Below, in pieces: positions 54,703 to 62,485 of a stretch of DNA of 64,000 nucleotides. The position numbers and the translations under genes are program-made. This DNA is from Oscillospiraceae bacterium (GTDB taxonomy: Bacteria; Bacillota; Clostridia; Oscillospirales; Oscillospiraceae), in the NCBI GenBank assembly GCA_015067795.1, contig SVLU01000001.1, forward strand, positions 55,104 to 119,103, given 5' to 3'. The notes under the pieces are model-generated. The model was not told the DNA's origin. It searched no databases and saw nothing but the letters and a program-made list of their open reading frames with translations. Position 1 is the stretch's first letter. Each line of letters begins with the position of its first letter.

Positions 54703-55563
54703 ATGAACAGTCCGATTTATTTCCCCATGTTTGGGGATAACTTTTCTATCGACCCTGCAAAATACTTTGAAGTTTTTGGCTTCAAGATACATTGGTACGG
54801 CGTTATTATAGCAACCGGTTTTATCCTTGCTGTGGTTTATGCCCTTTGGAGAAAGAAGGATTTCGGCCTTACCGAGGACAATATCATTGATATGCTGCTC
54901 TTTGCAGTACCAATTTCCCTTATCGGTGCAAGACTGTACTACGTTGTTTTCAACTTCGACAATTACAGGAACAATCTTGGCGATATCGTCAAGATTTGGG
55001 AGGGCGGCATAGCGATATACGGTGCTATAATTTTTGCCGGAATAACTGTATATATCTTTGCGAAGGTGAAGAAAATACCTGCAGGAGCATTGTGCGACGT
55101 GGGCAGTCTTGGCCTGTTCATCGGTCAGGCAATAGGAAGATGGGGCAATTTCATAAACCGTGAGGCTTATGGCTCTGTAACAGATGTATTCTGCCGAATG
55201 GGTATCACATTAAGTGACGGTAGTGTTACATATGTGCATCCCACATTCCTGTATGAATCCCTGTGGAACGTACTGGGCTTTGTTCTCATCCATATCTGGT
55301 CAAAGAAACACAGAAAGTATGACGGTCAAGTGTTCCTTATGTACCTTGGCTGGTATGGTATCGGCAGATTTTTTGTCGAAGGTCTGAGAACAGACAGTCT
55401 GTATCTCTTCAACACGGGTATTCGTGTTTCCCAGCTTGTGGGCATAGTGGCGTTTATTGCGGCAGCTGTGCTTCTTATAGTATTCAAGAAAAAGAATAAA
55501 TCCGATTTGTATGTAAACAAAAAAGCTGAAATTCAGCAGGATAATATTAAGGAGGCAATATAA
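54703..55563 (+). CDS. lgt: Prolipoprotein diacylglyceryl transferase
   Basis: 286 residues, seven membrane helices. It moves diacylglycerol from phosphatidylglycerol to the lipobox cysteine of lipoproteins, for example the sugar-binding protein at 35211. The signature GRWGNFINREAYG is at 145-157 with the essential Arg (R146) and Asn (N149). WYGVIIATGFILAV starts the first domain and YGIGRFFVEGLRTDSL the second. A C-terminal Lys-rich tail of ~25 residues follows the last helix. A GGCGGTGGG site precedes the ATG. The next gene begins at the following base. Confidence 0.96.
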   Translation: MNSPIYFPMFGDNFSIDPAKYFEVFGFKIHWYGVIIATGFILAVVYALWRKKDFGLTEDNIIDMLLFAVPISLIGARLYYVVFNFDNYRNNLGDIVKIWEGGIAIYGAIIFAGITVYIFAKVKKIPAGALCDVGSLGLFIGQAIGRWGNFINREAYGSVTDVFCRMGITLSDGSVTYVHPTFLYESLWNVLGFVLIHIWSKKHRKYDGQVFLMYLGWYGIGRFFVEGLRTDSLYLFNTGIRVSQLVGIVAFIAAAVLLIVFKKKNKSDLYVNKKAEIQQDNIKEAI

Positions 55564-56064
55564 ATGGCAAATTTCGATTTTAGTAAGATCAAGAAAACTG
55601 CAAACAAGGTTGCAGACAAGACTGTTCTTTTTGCAAAGAAGGCATCCGACAAGGCAGTTGAATATGCAAAGGTAACCAAGCTCAATGCCGAGATCGTATC
55701 CGAAAAAGATAAGATGAGAAAGGCATATCAGGAGATCGGACAGATTTACTATAAGCTCCACAAGGACGCTGTTGAAGCTGAATATGCTGAACCGGCTGCC
55801 GCTCTTGAAGCTGCGATAAACTCCATCAAGGCTAAGAGAGCCGAGATCGAAGAACTCAAGGCTGCAAACAAGGATATGAGCGTTGAAGTTGAAGACGTTG
55901 AAATCCCTGAAGAGATTGAAGCTGAACCTGTAGAAGAAATCTTTGTTGAAGAGGACTCCATTCCTGAAACAGAGGAAGCTGTTGTGGAAGAGGACATCTT
56001 TGCTGATATCGAAACCGAGGATTCCATTCCTGAAACAGAAGAAGCCCCAATAGACGCAGAATAA
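55564..56064 (+). CDS. Small coiled-coil protein with a repetitive acidic tail, function unknown
   Basis: 166 residues. Residues ~1-110 are basic then charged coiled coil (MANFDFSKIKKTANKVADKT; KDKMRKAYQEIGQIYYKLHKD). Residues ~115-166 are highly acidic and contain a duplicated EDSIPETEEA word (about residues 133 and 152); the DNA repeats at 55957 and 56020 differ at only a few bases. No signal or membrane segment is visible. AAGGAGG lies inside the end of lgt, so it is coupled to lgt. I do not recognise the family; a scaffold or adaptor at the membrane is a guess from context. Confidence 0.7.
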   Translation: MANFDFSKIKKTANKVADKTVLFAKKASDKAVEYAKVTKLNAEIVSEKDKMRKAYQEIGQIYYKLHKDAVEAEYAEPAAALEAAINSIKAKRAEIEELKAANKDMSVEVEDVEIPEEIEAEPVEEIFVEEDSIPETEEAVVEEDIFADIETEDSIPETEEAPIDAE

Positions 56065-56072
56065 CAGCACAT

Positions 56073-56107
56073 CACCCCTGTTTGTGATATGGTCACAGAC
56101 AGGGGTG
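56073..56107 (+). terminator. Strong hairpin after the acidic protein gene, probable terminator
   Basis: CACCCCTGTTTGTGA (56073-56087) / TCACAGACAGGGGTG (56093-56107), 15 bp with one wobble, loop TATGG. The tail GGAAGATTTTG is only weakly T-rich. Confidence 0.65.
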
Positions 56108-56173
56108 GGAAGATTTTGTATATTTGACGAAACTAAATATAAAAAATATATCAAAATTTTCTCATGAAAATTA

Positions 56174-56202
56174 TTGACAGAAATGGTTGTGTGTGTTATT
56201 AT
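56174..56202 (+). promoter_or_regulatory. Promoter of the tRNA cluster
   Basis: Consensus TTGACA (56174-56179), 17-base spacer, TATTAT (56197-56202). Initiation at ~56209 would be 16 bases before the first tRNA. Confidence 0.88.
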
Positions 56203-56224
56203 CTTAGGGCTGTATGAAAAATCA

Positions 56225-56298
56225 GCGGGTGTAGTTCAATGGTAGAACACCAGCCTTCCAAGCTGGATACGTGGGTTCGATTCCCATCACCCGCTCCA
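56225..56298 (+). tRNA. tRNA-Gly (anticodon TCC)
   Basis: Acceptor GCGGGTG pairs with CACCCGC, and CCA is encoded. The anticodon arm CCAGC-CTTCCAA-GCTGG gives TCC. TTCGA in the T loop is standard. First of five tRNAs. Confidence 0.97.
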
Positions 56299-56302
56299 TC
56301 GT

Positions 56303-56379
56303 GCGCCAATAGCTCAGCAGGATAGAGCAACTGCCTTCTAAGCAGTAGGTCAGGGGTTCGAATCCCTTTTGGCGTGCCA
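56303..56379 (+). tRNA. tRNA-Arg (anticodon TCT)
   Basis: Acceptor GCGCCAA pairs with TTGGCGT with one G-U pair, and CCA is encoded. Anticodon loop CTTCTAA gives TCT, reading AGA/AGG. Confidence 0.96.
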
Positions 56380-56416
56380 CACAGCTCGGGGCGCTGAAAA
56401 GCGCCCCGGGAAATAT

Positions 56417-56494
<78 letters not shown>

Positions 56495-56552
56495 TCTTTT
56501 TTTATATAGACTGGCCAGGACTTTACGAGAGCCGAAGTCCCATTTTTTTTAT

Positions 56553-56627
56553 TGGGATGTAGCCAAGTGGTAAGGCAACGGACTTTGACTCCGTCAGTCG
56601 TGGGTTCGAATCCCGCCATCCCAGCCA
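56553..56627 (+). tRNA. tRNA-Gln (anticodon TTG)
   Basis: Acceptor TGGGATG pairs with CATCCCA, CCA encoded. Anticodon loop CTTTGAC gives TTG. Confidence 0.96.
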
Positions 56628-56630
56628 TAT

Positions 56631-56706
56631 GACCCAGTAGCTCAGTCGGCAGAGCACCTGCCTTTTAAGCAGGGTGTCCGGAGTTCGAATCTCCGCTGGG
56701 TCACCA
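56631..56706 (+). tRNA. tRNA-Lys (anticodon TTT)
   Basis: Acceptor GACCCAG pairs with CTGGGTC, discriminator A, CCA encoded. Anticodon arm CCTGC-CTTTTAA-GCAGG gives TTT. Last tRNA before the terminator. Confidence 0.97.
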
Positions 56707-56717
56707 AGGATAAAAGC

Positions 56718-56760
56718 AACCGTTAAGACTTAGTTGTAAGTATTAACGGTTTTATTTTTT
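56718..56760 (+). terminator. Terminator of the tRNA cluster
   Basis: AACCGTTAA (56718-56726) / TTAACGGTT (56743-56751), with further pairing ACTTA/TAAGT inside, followed by TTATTTTTT. Confidence 0.9.
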
Positions 56761-56808
56761 ATTACGAGCTTATAAATTTTCTTAAGTAACAGAAAGGTAA
56801 AAATTATT

Positions 56809-57525
56809 ATGCTGGAGCTTAGAAATATCTCTTATAGTGTTGAAAACAACAATAAGACTATTGACATCATCAAGAACGTTAATCTTAAAATTGAAGATCG
56901 TTTTGTAGCAATCACAGGCCCCAACGGCGGCGGCAAATCCACACTTGCAAAGATCATTGCCGGTATTATAAAGCCGACAGAGGGCAAAATATTCTTTGAA
57001 GGTCAGGATATTACTGACCTGAGCATCACCGACAGAGCAAAAATGGGCATCAGCTATGCTTTCCAGCAGCCTGTCAGATTTAAGGGACTTACCGTAAAGG
57101 ATCTTATCAATCTCGCCGCAGGCAGGGAGCTTAACGTCCATGAGGTTTGCGAGTATCTGTCACAGGTCGGTCTGTGTGCCAAGGACTACGTCACAAGAGA
57201 GGTCAACGACAGCCTTTCCGGTGGTGAGCTTAAGCGTATTGAAATTGCAATGATTATCGCAAGAGGCAAGAAGCTTTCCGTTTTCGATGAGCCTGAAGCA
57301 GGCATCGACCTCTGGAGCTTCAATAATCTCATTCAGGTGTTTGAGGCACTCCACGAAATGGCACATGGCTCTATCATTATTATTTCCCATCAGGAGCGTA
57401 TTTTGAAGATAGCTGACAAAATCGTTGTCCTTGCTGACGGTGAGCTTGTTGCACAGGGCAGTGGTGAGGAAATATTCCCACAGCTTCAGAACGGTAATAA
57501 TGTATGTTGGAGAATTTCCAAATAA
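56809..57525 (+). CDS. sufC: SufC-like Fe-S assembly ATPase
   Basis: 238 residues. Walker A GPNGGGKST (37-45), signature LSGGELKRIEIA, and Walker B region SVFDEPEAGIDLWS, with the H-loop in IIISHQERIL. FKGLTVKDLINLAAG in the helical domain fits SufC. It provides ATP-driven opening of the SufB-type scaffold for iron-sulphur cluster assembly. Its partner gene follows 12 bases downstream. No sufS or sufU gene is present, which points to a minimal SufBC-type system found in anaerobes. Confidence 0.88.
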   Translation: MLELRNISYSVENNNKTIDIIKNVNLKIEDRFVAITGPNGGGKSTLAKIIAGIIKPTEGKIFFEGQDITDLSITDRAKMGISYAFQQPVRFKGLTVKDLINLAAGRELNVHEVCEYLSQVGLCAKDYVTREVNDSLSGGELKRIEIAMIIARGKKLSVFDEPEAGIDLWSFNNLIQVFEALHEMAHGSIIIISHQERILKIADKIVVLADGELVAQGSGEEIFPQLQNGNNVCWRISK

Positions 57526-57537
57526 TAGGAGAAAGTT

Positions 57538-58455
57538 ATGGATAAGATAGAGAGAAATTTACTTGAACAGATCGCCGGATTACATGAAATTCCATCCGGT
57601 GCGTATAATATCCGCTCCAATTCCCAGAGCTTTGCAAGAAATGTAACAGCCAATATAAATATCGTTACCAAAGAGGACAAGCCTGGTATTGACGTTTATA
57701 TCAAAGCAGGTACCAAGCGTGAAAGCGTTCATATCCCTGTTATCATCAGTCAGTCCGGTTTGGAAGAAATTGTTTATAATGACTTCTATATTGGTGAAGA
57801 TGCGGATGTACTTATCGTTGCAGGCTGCGGCATACACAACGGCGGAGATGCCCGTTCCAGTCATGACGGCATACACGCTTTCCACCTTGCAAAGGGTGCC
57901 AAGGTCAAGTACGTTGAAAAGCATTACGGCAGCGGTGACGGTAAGGGTGAACGTGTTATGAACCCAACTACCGAGGTTTATATCGACAAGGACGGCTATA
58001 TGGAAATGGAAACCGTTCAGATCAAGGGCGTTGATTCCACCAAGCGTGTCACAAAGGCTGTTTTAGGCGATAATGCAACACTTGTCGTAAGCGAAAAGCT
58101 CATGACCCACGGCACACAGTATGCTGAAACAGAGTTTGATGTTGCCCTTAACGGCGAAAACTCCAGCACTCATGTTGTAAGCCGTTCCGTAGCTAAGGAA
58201 AAGTCCCATCAGCTGTTCCTGTCAAAGGTAAGCGGCAATAACAAGTGCAGCGGTCATACAGAATGTGACGCGATCATCATGGACGAAGCAAGTGTTCAGG
58301 CTATCCCTGAGATCACAGCTAACTCCATTGACGCAAGCCTTATCCACGAAGCAGCGATCGGCAAAATTGCAGGTGAGCAGATCATCAAGCTCATGACCCT
58401 CGGTTTGACCGAAAAAGAGGCTGAAGAACAGATTATCAACGGCTTTTTAAAGTAA
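57538..58455 (+). CDS. SufB/SufD-like Fe-S scaffold protein of a minimal SUF system
   Basis: 305 residues, shorter than typical SufB (about 470). The beta-helix core carries VAGCGIHNGGDARSSHDGIH, VEKHYGSGDGKGERVMNP and the C-terminal block NNKCSGHTECDAIIMDEASVQAIPEI followed by LIHEAAIGKIAGEQI. The cysteines and histidine in these blocks correspond to the cluster-binding residues of SufB and SufD (family knowledge). With SufC alone it forms the two-gene arrangement of simple anaerobe and archaeal systems. The sulphur donor is not encoded here. Confidence 0.85.
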   Translation: MDKIERNLLEQIAGLHEIPSGAYNIRSNSQSFARNVTANINIVTKEDKPGIDVYIKAGTKRESVHIPVIISQSGLEEIVYNDFYIGEDADVLIVAGCGIHNGGDARSSHDGIHAFHLAKGAKVKYVEKHYGSGDGKGERVMNPTTEVYIDKDGYMEMETVQIKGVDSTKRVTKAVLGDNATLVVSEKLMTHGTQYAETEFDVALNGENSSTHVVSRSVAKEKSHQLFLSKVSGNNKCSGHTECDAIIMDEASVQAIPEITANSIDASLIHEAAIGKIAGEQIIKLMTLGLTEKEAEEQIINGFLK

Positions 58456-58492
58456 ATTCTGTTAAATTCTTAGTTTATTCATAATTTAACTA

Positions 58493-58520
58493 TTGATTAT
58501 TTACAATTATGTGTTAAAAT
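58493..58520 (+). promoter_or_regulatory. Candidate promoter of the DUF1002 gene
   Basis: TTGATT (58493-58498), 16-base spacer, TAAAAT (58515-58520). It leaves a ~100-base leader before the ATG at 58630, in which I see no known riboswitch. Confidence 0.5.
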
Positions 58521-58629
58521 ACCACTCGGGTTTGAGAAAGATATAGTATGATTTATGGTTATGATAGTGGTAGACAAACCCGGACCCGCATATCTTTAAT
58601 ATGCACGTAATGAAAGGATTTAACTGACT

Positions 58630-59520
58630 ATGAGATTTAAAAGAATCACAGCAGCACTTCTTGCAATCTGTATGCTGGCAGGCTTCACAACAGCTTTTGC
58701 AGCACACGAAGGCGAAGAACGCACAGTAATCGGCGTTGACATTTCCCAGTCTCAGGTAGAAGAGGTTTACGAGGACTTCGGTATTGAAAGAGGCGACGTA
58801 ACTGAGCTTACAGTTACAAACGATGAAGAAAGAGAATATCTCGAAGGTCTTGTTGACAACAGCGTTATCGGTTCCCGTTCCATTTCCTGTGTATACATAA
58901 AGGTTATGGAAGAGGGCGAAGGTCTTGATGTTACAGCTCATAACATCAACTGGTGTACAGAAGAGATTTATGCCAATGCTCTTGTAACAGCAGGTATCAC
59001 AGATGCTGAGATCATCGTAACTGCTCCATTCACTGTTTCCGGTACAGCAGCTCTCACAGGTATTTATAAGGCTTATGAGGACATCACAGGTGAGGAGCTT
59101 GACGAAACTGCCAAGGAAGTTGGCACAGAGGAAATGGTTATCACATCTGAGCTTGCTGAACAGATCGGCAACTACGATGCAACTATCCTCGTTAACGAGC
59201 TTAAGCTCATGCTTGACGAGCTTGAAAACTACACAGACGAAGAGCTTTACGACGAGATCGTAAGAATTGCCGGAGAATACGGTATAACTCTTACTGATGA
59301 CCAGATCAATCAGCTTATCAAGCTGGCTCGAGGTCTCCAGAAGATGGACAACAGCGAACTTCTTGAAAATGTTCAGAACATTCAGGGCAAGCTGAAGGAT
59401 CTTGCAGGTATTCTTGAAAATGCAGATAACTCTGCTGAAGGCATCCGTGCTTTCTTTGCAAATATCGGCGACTTCTTCAAGAGCATCGGTGATTTCTTCA
59501 AGAGAATTATTAACGGTTAA
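58630..59520 (+). CDS. Secreted DUF1002 protein (YpuA-like)
   Basis: 296 residues with a signal peptide (MRFKRITAALLAICMLAGF, cleavage after TAFA). The DUF1002 body shows ERTVIGVDISQSQVEEVYEDFGIERGD, GSRSISCVYIKV, NINWCTEEIYANALVTAGI and APFTVSGTAALTGIYKAYE, the family hallmarks. The C-terminal ~100 residues are helical and acidic, ending in a basic amphipathic repeat FFANIGDFFKSIGDFFKRI. The family is exported in Firmicutes; its role, possibly envelope-related, is unresolved. AAAGGA lies before the ATG. The FFKSIGDFFKR repeat may bind membrane or wall polymer. Confidence 0.85.
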   Translation: MRFKRITAALLAICMLAGFTTAFAAHEGEERTVIGVDISQSQVEEVYEDFGIERGDVTELTVTNDEEREYLEGLVDNSVIGSRSISCVYIKVMEEGEGLDVTAHNINWCTEEIYANALVTAGITDAEIIVTAPFTVSGTAALTGIYKAYEDITGEELDETAKEVGTEEMVITSELAEQIGNYDATILVNELKLMLDELENYTDEELYDEIVRIAGEYGITLTDDQINQLIKLARGLQKMDNSELLENVQNIQGKLKDLAGILENADNSAEGIRAFFANIGDFFKSIGDFFKRIING

Positions 59521-59530
59521 GAGAATTATC

Positions 59531-59559
59531 GACCTCCCTGTTCTTTGGATAGGGAGGTC
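59531..59559 (+). terminator. Hairpin after the DUF1002 gene, possible terminator
   Basis: GACCTCCCT (59531-59539) / AGGGAGGTC (59551-59559), perfect 9 bp, loop GTTCTTTGGAT. No T tract follows, so termination efficiency is doubtful. Confidence 0.55.
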
Positions 59560-59596
59560 AGCGTATAAGTATAGATAAAATATCTTTCCGGCGATT

Positions 59597-59608
59597 AGTA
59601 TATATACT
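59597..59608 (+). promoter_or_regulatory. 12-bp perfect palindrome upstream of mntP
   Basis: AGTATATATACT lies 20 bases before the GGAGGA of mntP. It could be an operator or part of a TATA-like -10 region. No manganese (yybP-ykoY) riboswitch core could be found in this 120-base gap. Confidence 0.35.
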
Positions 59609-59640
59609 TCCGCGGAATGATAATTTTCGGAGGAATATTA

Positions 59641-60198
59641 ATGGCACTTTGGGAACTGTTCATAATTGCCGTGGGTCTGTCCATGGACGCCTTTGCCGTT
59701 GCTGTGTGCAAGGGACTTTCTTTGGGTAAGGTAAAGCTGAAGCAGACGGTTTTGGTTGGTCTTTATTTCGGTGCTTTTCAGGCGCTTATGCCCCTTTTGG
59801 GCTATTGGCTGGGAAGCAACTTTGCCGACATCGTAGAAAGCGTTGACCATTGGATAGCCTTTGTTCTCCTTGGTGCTATTGGCTTTAATATGATTCGTGA
59901 ATCCCGGAGCGAAAGCGAGAGCGTCAACAGCTCACTGACCTTTAGAGCAATGCTCCCTCTTGCACTTGCAACAAGCATTGATGCCCTTGCGGTTGGCGTT
60001 ACATTTGCGTTCATGCGTGTCCAGATCGTTCCCGCGGTTGTTTTCATCGGTGTTATTACTTTCGCCCTTTCTGCTGTCGGAACAAAGATCGGTTCGGCAG
60101 TAGGTGCAAGATTTGAGAAAAAAGCCGAGCTTTTAGGTGGTATTATATTGATTTTAATGGGAATTAAGATCCTTTTGGAGCATCTTGGTATAATTTAA
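59641..60198 (+). CDS. mntP: Manganese efflux pump MntP
   Basis: 185 residues, six membrane helices in two repeats. Each repeat has the family acidic motif: [12 protein letters not shown] near residue 14 and [12 protein letters not shown] in the second half, with the Asp residues needed for manganese export. I start at ATG 59641, six bases after GGAGGA, rather than the longer frame at 59617. A strong terminator follows. Expression control is not obvious; a short palindrome lies upstream. Confidence 0.93.
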   Translation: MALWELFIIAVGLSMDAFAVAVCKGLSLGKVKLKQTVLVGLYFGAFQALMPLLGYWLGSNFADIVESVDHWIAFVLLGAIGFNMIRESRSESESVNSSLTFRAMLPLALATSIDALAVGVTFAFMRVQIVPAVVFIGVITFALSAVGTKIGSAVGARFEKKAELLGGIILILMGIKILLEHLGII

Positions 60199-60205
60199 TA
60201 ACATA

Positions 60206-60245
60206 AGGTCGCGGTTTCGGAGTTAATCGAAACTGCGACCTTTTT
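60206..60245 (+). terminator. Intrinsic terminator after mntP
   Basis: AGGTCGCGGTTTCG (60206-60219) / CGAAACTGCGACCT (60228-60241), 14 bp with one wobble, followed by TTTTT. Confidence 0.9.
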
Positions 60246-60313
60246 CCGTAAGAGATTGCGACTGCATTTTTGTATGACAGGCTGTATAGTATATATCGTC
60301 GGGAGGACGTACT

Positions 60314-61144
60314 ATGCAGGTGATATACGCTGATACACTGTTTATGATAAACCTTATTGTAAACTATCTGATAATGCTTACCTCAGCAAAGCTTTGTGCC
60401 TTGCAGGTGAGGAGAATACGTCTTGTGCTGAGCGCCGTGCTTGGTGGAGTGTATTCCGTGTTAACTCTGATTTATCCATTCTTTCAACTTCCTGCGATTA
60501 AGATTTCCGTTGGAATTCTTATGGTTATGGCGGCTTTTGGGGGAAAGAAGTTTATAATTAAAATAATTATCACAGTATTCTGTGTATCTGCGGCTTTTGC
60601 GGGAATTATCTACGGTCTGACTCTGATGACAGGAGGCGACACATCGAATGGCATATACATATCCGTATCCTTCCGTATGCTGATTTTCGCCTTTGGTATA
60701 AGCTGGTTTGTGATATCTCTGTTTTTCAAACGCATGGCAAATGTCAGCTCTGAATATGTCAGTATTTCAGCAGGATACACCGGAAAGAACACTTCTTTTA
60801 CCGCACTTAGAGATACGGGACACTCTCTGACAGACCCTATAACCGGCTATTCCGTCATTATTGCAGGCATTGAGACTCTTTGTCCTCTGTTTGATAAAAC
60901 TGTGATCACAGCCCTTGAGAAGCCTGCAGCGATAGCATTATCGGAATTGGGTGACAGAGGCTATGCCTTCCGGCTGATACCGTACAGTGCGGTAGGAGTT
61001 GAAAACGGTATGCTTTTAGCGTTCAGACCCGATTTCGTCAGAGTAAATGGGAAAGAAAGCAGTGAATACCTTATTGCCGTTTCACCAAACCAGGTTTCTG
61101 ATGGTGGGGCGTATTCAGCATTGATTGGAGTTGATAATTATTAA
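60314..61144 (+). CDS. spoIIGA: Sporulation sigma-E processing peptidase SpoIIGA
   Basis: 276 residues. Five membrane helices fill residues ~5-140. The C-terminal domain carries the retroviral-type aspartic protease motif D167-T168-G169 in [18 protein letters not shown]. In the mother-cell septum this domain dimerises and removes the pro-sequence of sigma-E after a signal from the forespore. GGGAGG lies before the ATG. It overlaps sigE by about 14-20 bases, the classical spoIIGA-sigE arrangement. Spo0A boxes could not be assigned with confidence. Confidence 0.95.
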   Translation: MQVIYADTLFMINLIVNYLIMLTSAKLCALQVRRIRLVLSAVLGGVYSVLTLIYPFFQLPAIKISVGILMVMAAFGGKKFIIKIIITVFCVSAAFAGIIYGLTLMTGGDTSNGIYISVSFRMLIFAFGISWFVISLFFKRMANVSSEYVSISAGYTGKNTSFTALRDTGHSLTDPITGYSVIIAGIETLCPLFDKTVITALEKPAAIALSELGDRGYAFRLIPYSAVGVENGMLLAFRPDFVRVNGKESSEYLIAVSPNQVSDGGAYSALIGVDNY

Positions 61145-61844
61145 TCTGAGGGAAATTCTGCAAAAGCTGTTATACCGATTGGGGTTCAATTCTCAACCGG
61201 TGATGTATGTCAGCGGAAGTGACACTCTGCCGCCGCCTTTATCCAAGGAGCATGAAGCAGAACAGATCGAATTGCTGTCTAAAGGAGATGAGCTTGCCAA
61301 AAAGGTGCTGATTGAACACAATCTCCGGCTTGTAGTGTACATAGCAAAGCGGTTTGAGAATACCGGAATCAATATTGAGGATCTTATTTCCATCGGCACT
61401 ATCGGGCTTATCAAAGCCATAAACACTTACGATCCCGAAAAAAAGATAAAGCTTGCAACCTATGCAAGCCGGTGTATTGAAAACGAAATACTCATGCATC
61501 TGAGAAAGACCAGCAATCAGAAGGCTGAAATATCCTTTGACGAACCTCTCAACACCGATTGGGACGGTAATGAACTGCTGCTGTCTGATATTTTAGGCAC
61601 AGACGGAGATATGGTAATGCGTACTCTGGAGGATGATGTTGATAAGGAGCTGCTGTTAAACGCATTGGAGAAGCTTTCAGACCGCGAGAGAAGCATAATC
61701 GTCATGCGGTTTGGACTTGCCAATACAAAGGAGCGTACACAGAAGGAGGTAGCGGAAATTATGGGAATTTCTCAGTCCTATATCAGCCGCCTTGAAAAGC
61801 GAATAATCCTCAGGCTTAAGCGGGAGATAAGCAGATATATTTAG
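61125..61844 (+). CDS. sigE: Sporulation RNA polymerase sigma factor SigE (pro-sigma-E)
   Basis: 239 residues. The N-terminal ~25 residues are the hydrophobic/basic pro-sequence cleaved by SpoIIGA. Then come [47 protein letters not shown] (region 2), [16 protein letters not shown], and region 4 [24 protein letters not shown]. These match sigma-E closely. It directs early mother-cell gene expression. The start is uncertain: TTG 61125 and TTG 61131 are in frame, but the only ribosome site (GGAG 61127-61130) is best spaced for ATT 61137. A terminator follows. Confidence 0.95.
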   Translation: MELIIINLREILQKLLYRLGFNSQPVMYVSGSDTLPPPLSKEHEAEQIELLSKGDELAKKVLIEHNLRLVVYIAKRFENTGINIEDLISIGTIGLIKAINTYDPEKKIKLATYASRCIENEILMHLRKTSNQKAEISFDEPLNTDWDGNELLLSDILGTDGDMVMRTLEDDVDKELLLNALEKLSDRERSIIVMRFGLANTKERTQKEVAEIMGISQSYISRLEKRIILRLKREISRYI

Positions 61845-61851
61845 TTCATTC

Positions 61852-61878
61852 AAAAGCGGCAGATATTGCCGCTTTTTT
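61852..61878 (+). terminator. Intrinsic terminator after sigE
   Basis: AAAAGCGGCA (61852-61861), loop GATAT, TGCCGCTTTT (61867-61876), running into TT. It ends 22 bases before the next start codon. Confidence 0.9.
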
Positions 61879-61899
61879 CATTACCTTACTTGGAACAGA

Positions 61900-62472
61900 A
61901 TGTTTACAATTCATGCGATTGATATTATATTGAGTATTGCCGTCAAGCTGGACTCACCAGGTCCTGTATTTTTCAAGCAAAAGAGAGTTGGTATTAACAA
62001 AACTCATTTCAATATTTTGAAATTCAGAACCATGAGAACCGATACGCCCAAGGATATGCCCACTCATTTGCTGACAGATCCTGAACAGTACATAACCAAG
62101 GTGGGGAAGTTTCTCCGTAAGACAAGCCTCGATGAGCTTCCTCAGCTTTTCAATGTCTTTGTTGGTAATATGTCTGTTGTCGGCCCGAGACCCGCTCTGT
62201 GGAATCAGTACGATCTGATAGCTGAAAGAGATAAGTATGGAGCCAACGATATTCGTCCCGGTCTTACCGGCTGGGCACAGATAAACGGCCGTGATGAGCT
62301 TGAAATTCCTGTTAAGGCAAGACTTGACGGTGAATATGTTGAAAAGCTCAGTTTTGGCTTTGATATGAAGTGCTTCTTTGGTACTATAACCTCCGTTCTT
62401 CGTCATGACGGTGTTGTGGAGGGCGGCACAGGTGCGATGAAAGAGGAAAAGAAATACTCTGAAAAGAAATAG
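61900..62472 (+). CDS. Undecaprenyl-phosphate sugar phosphotransferase (WcaJ/PglC type) with a shortened N-terminus
   Basis: 190 residues. The catalytic domain is intact: KLDSPGPVFFKQKRVG, FRTMRTDTP, the DE dyad in SLDELPQLFNV, MSVVGPRPAL and RPGLTGWAQINGR. The enzyme moves a sugar-1-phosphate to undecaprenyl phosphate to start glycan assembly. The usual re-entrant membrane helix before this core (pattern F-D-x-x-x-S...L-S-P-x-x-x-x-x-A-x-x-I-K-L) is missing about 14 residues: here the frame reads IDIILSIAVKLDSPG directly. The start sits 22 bases after the sigE terminator with no clear ribosome site. It may be a truncated or weakly expressed remnant, or use an unusual membrane attachment. Confidence 0.8.
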   Translation: MFTIHAIDIILSIAVKLDSPGPVFFKQKRVGINKTHFNILKFRTMRTDTPKDMPTHLLTDPEQYITKVGKFLRKTSLDELPQLFNVFVGNMSVVGPRPALWNQYDLIAERDKYGANDIRPGLTGWAQINGRDELEIPVKARLDGEYVEKLSFGFDMKCFFGTITSVLRHDGVVEGGTGAMKEEKKYSEKK

Positions 62473-62485
62473 CAGGAGACAGATA

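Noticed and set aside
55957..56050. CRISPR-like or VNTR DNA repeat
   Set aside because: Only two copies, in frame within a coding sequence; it is a protein-level duplication.
60247..60313. Spo0A-controlled promoter of spoIIGA
   Set aside because: TTGCGA, TTGTAT, TATAGT and TATATC hexamers are present, but no arrangement with clear 0A boxes and accepted spacing could be defended.
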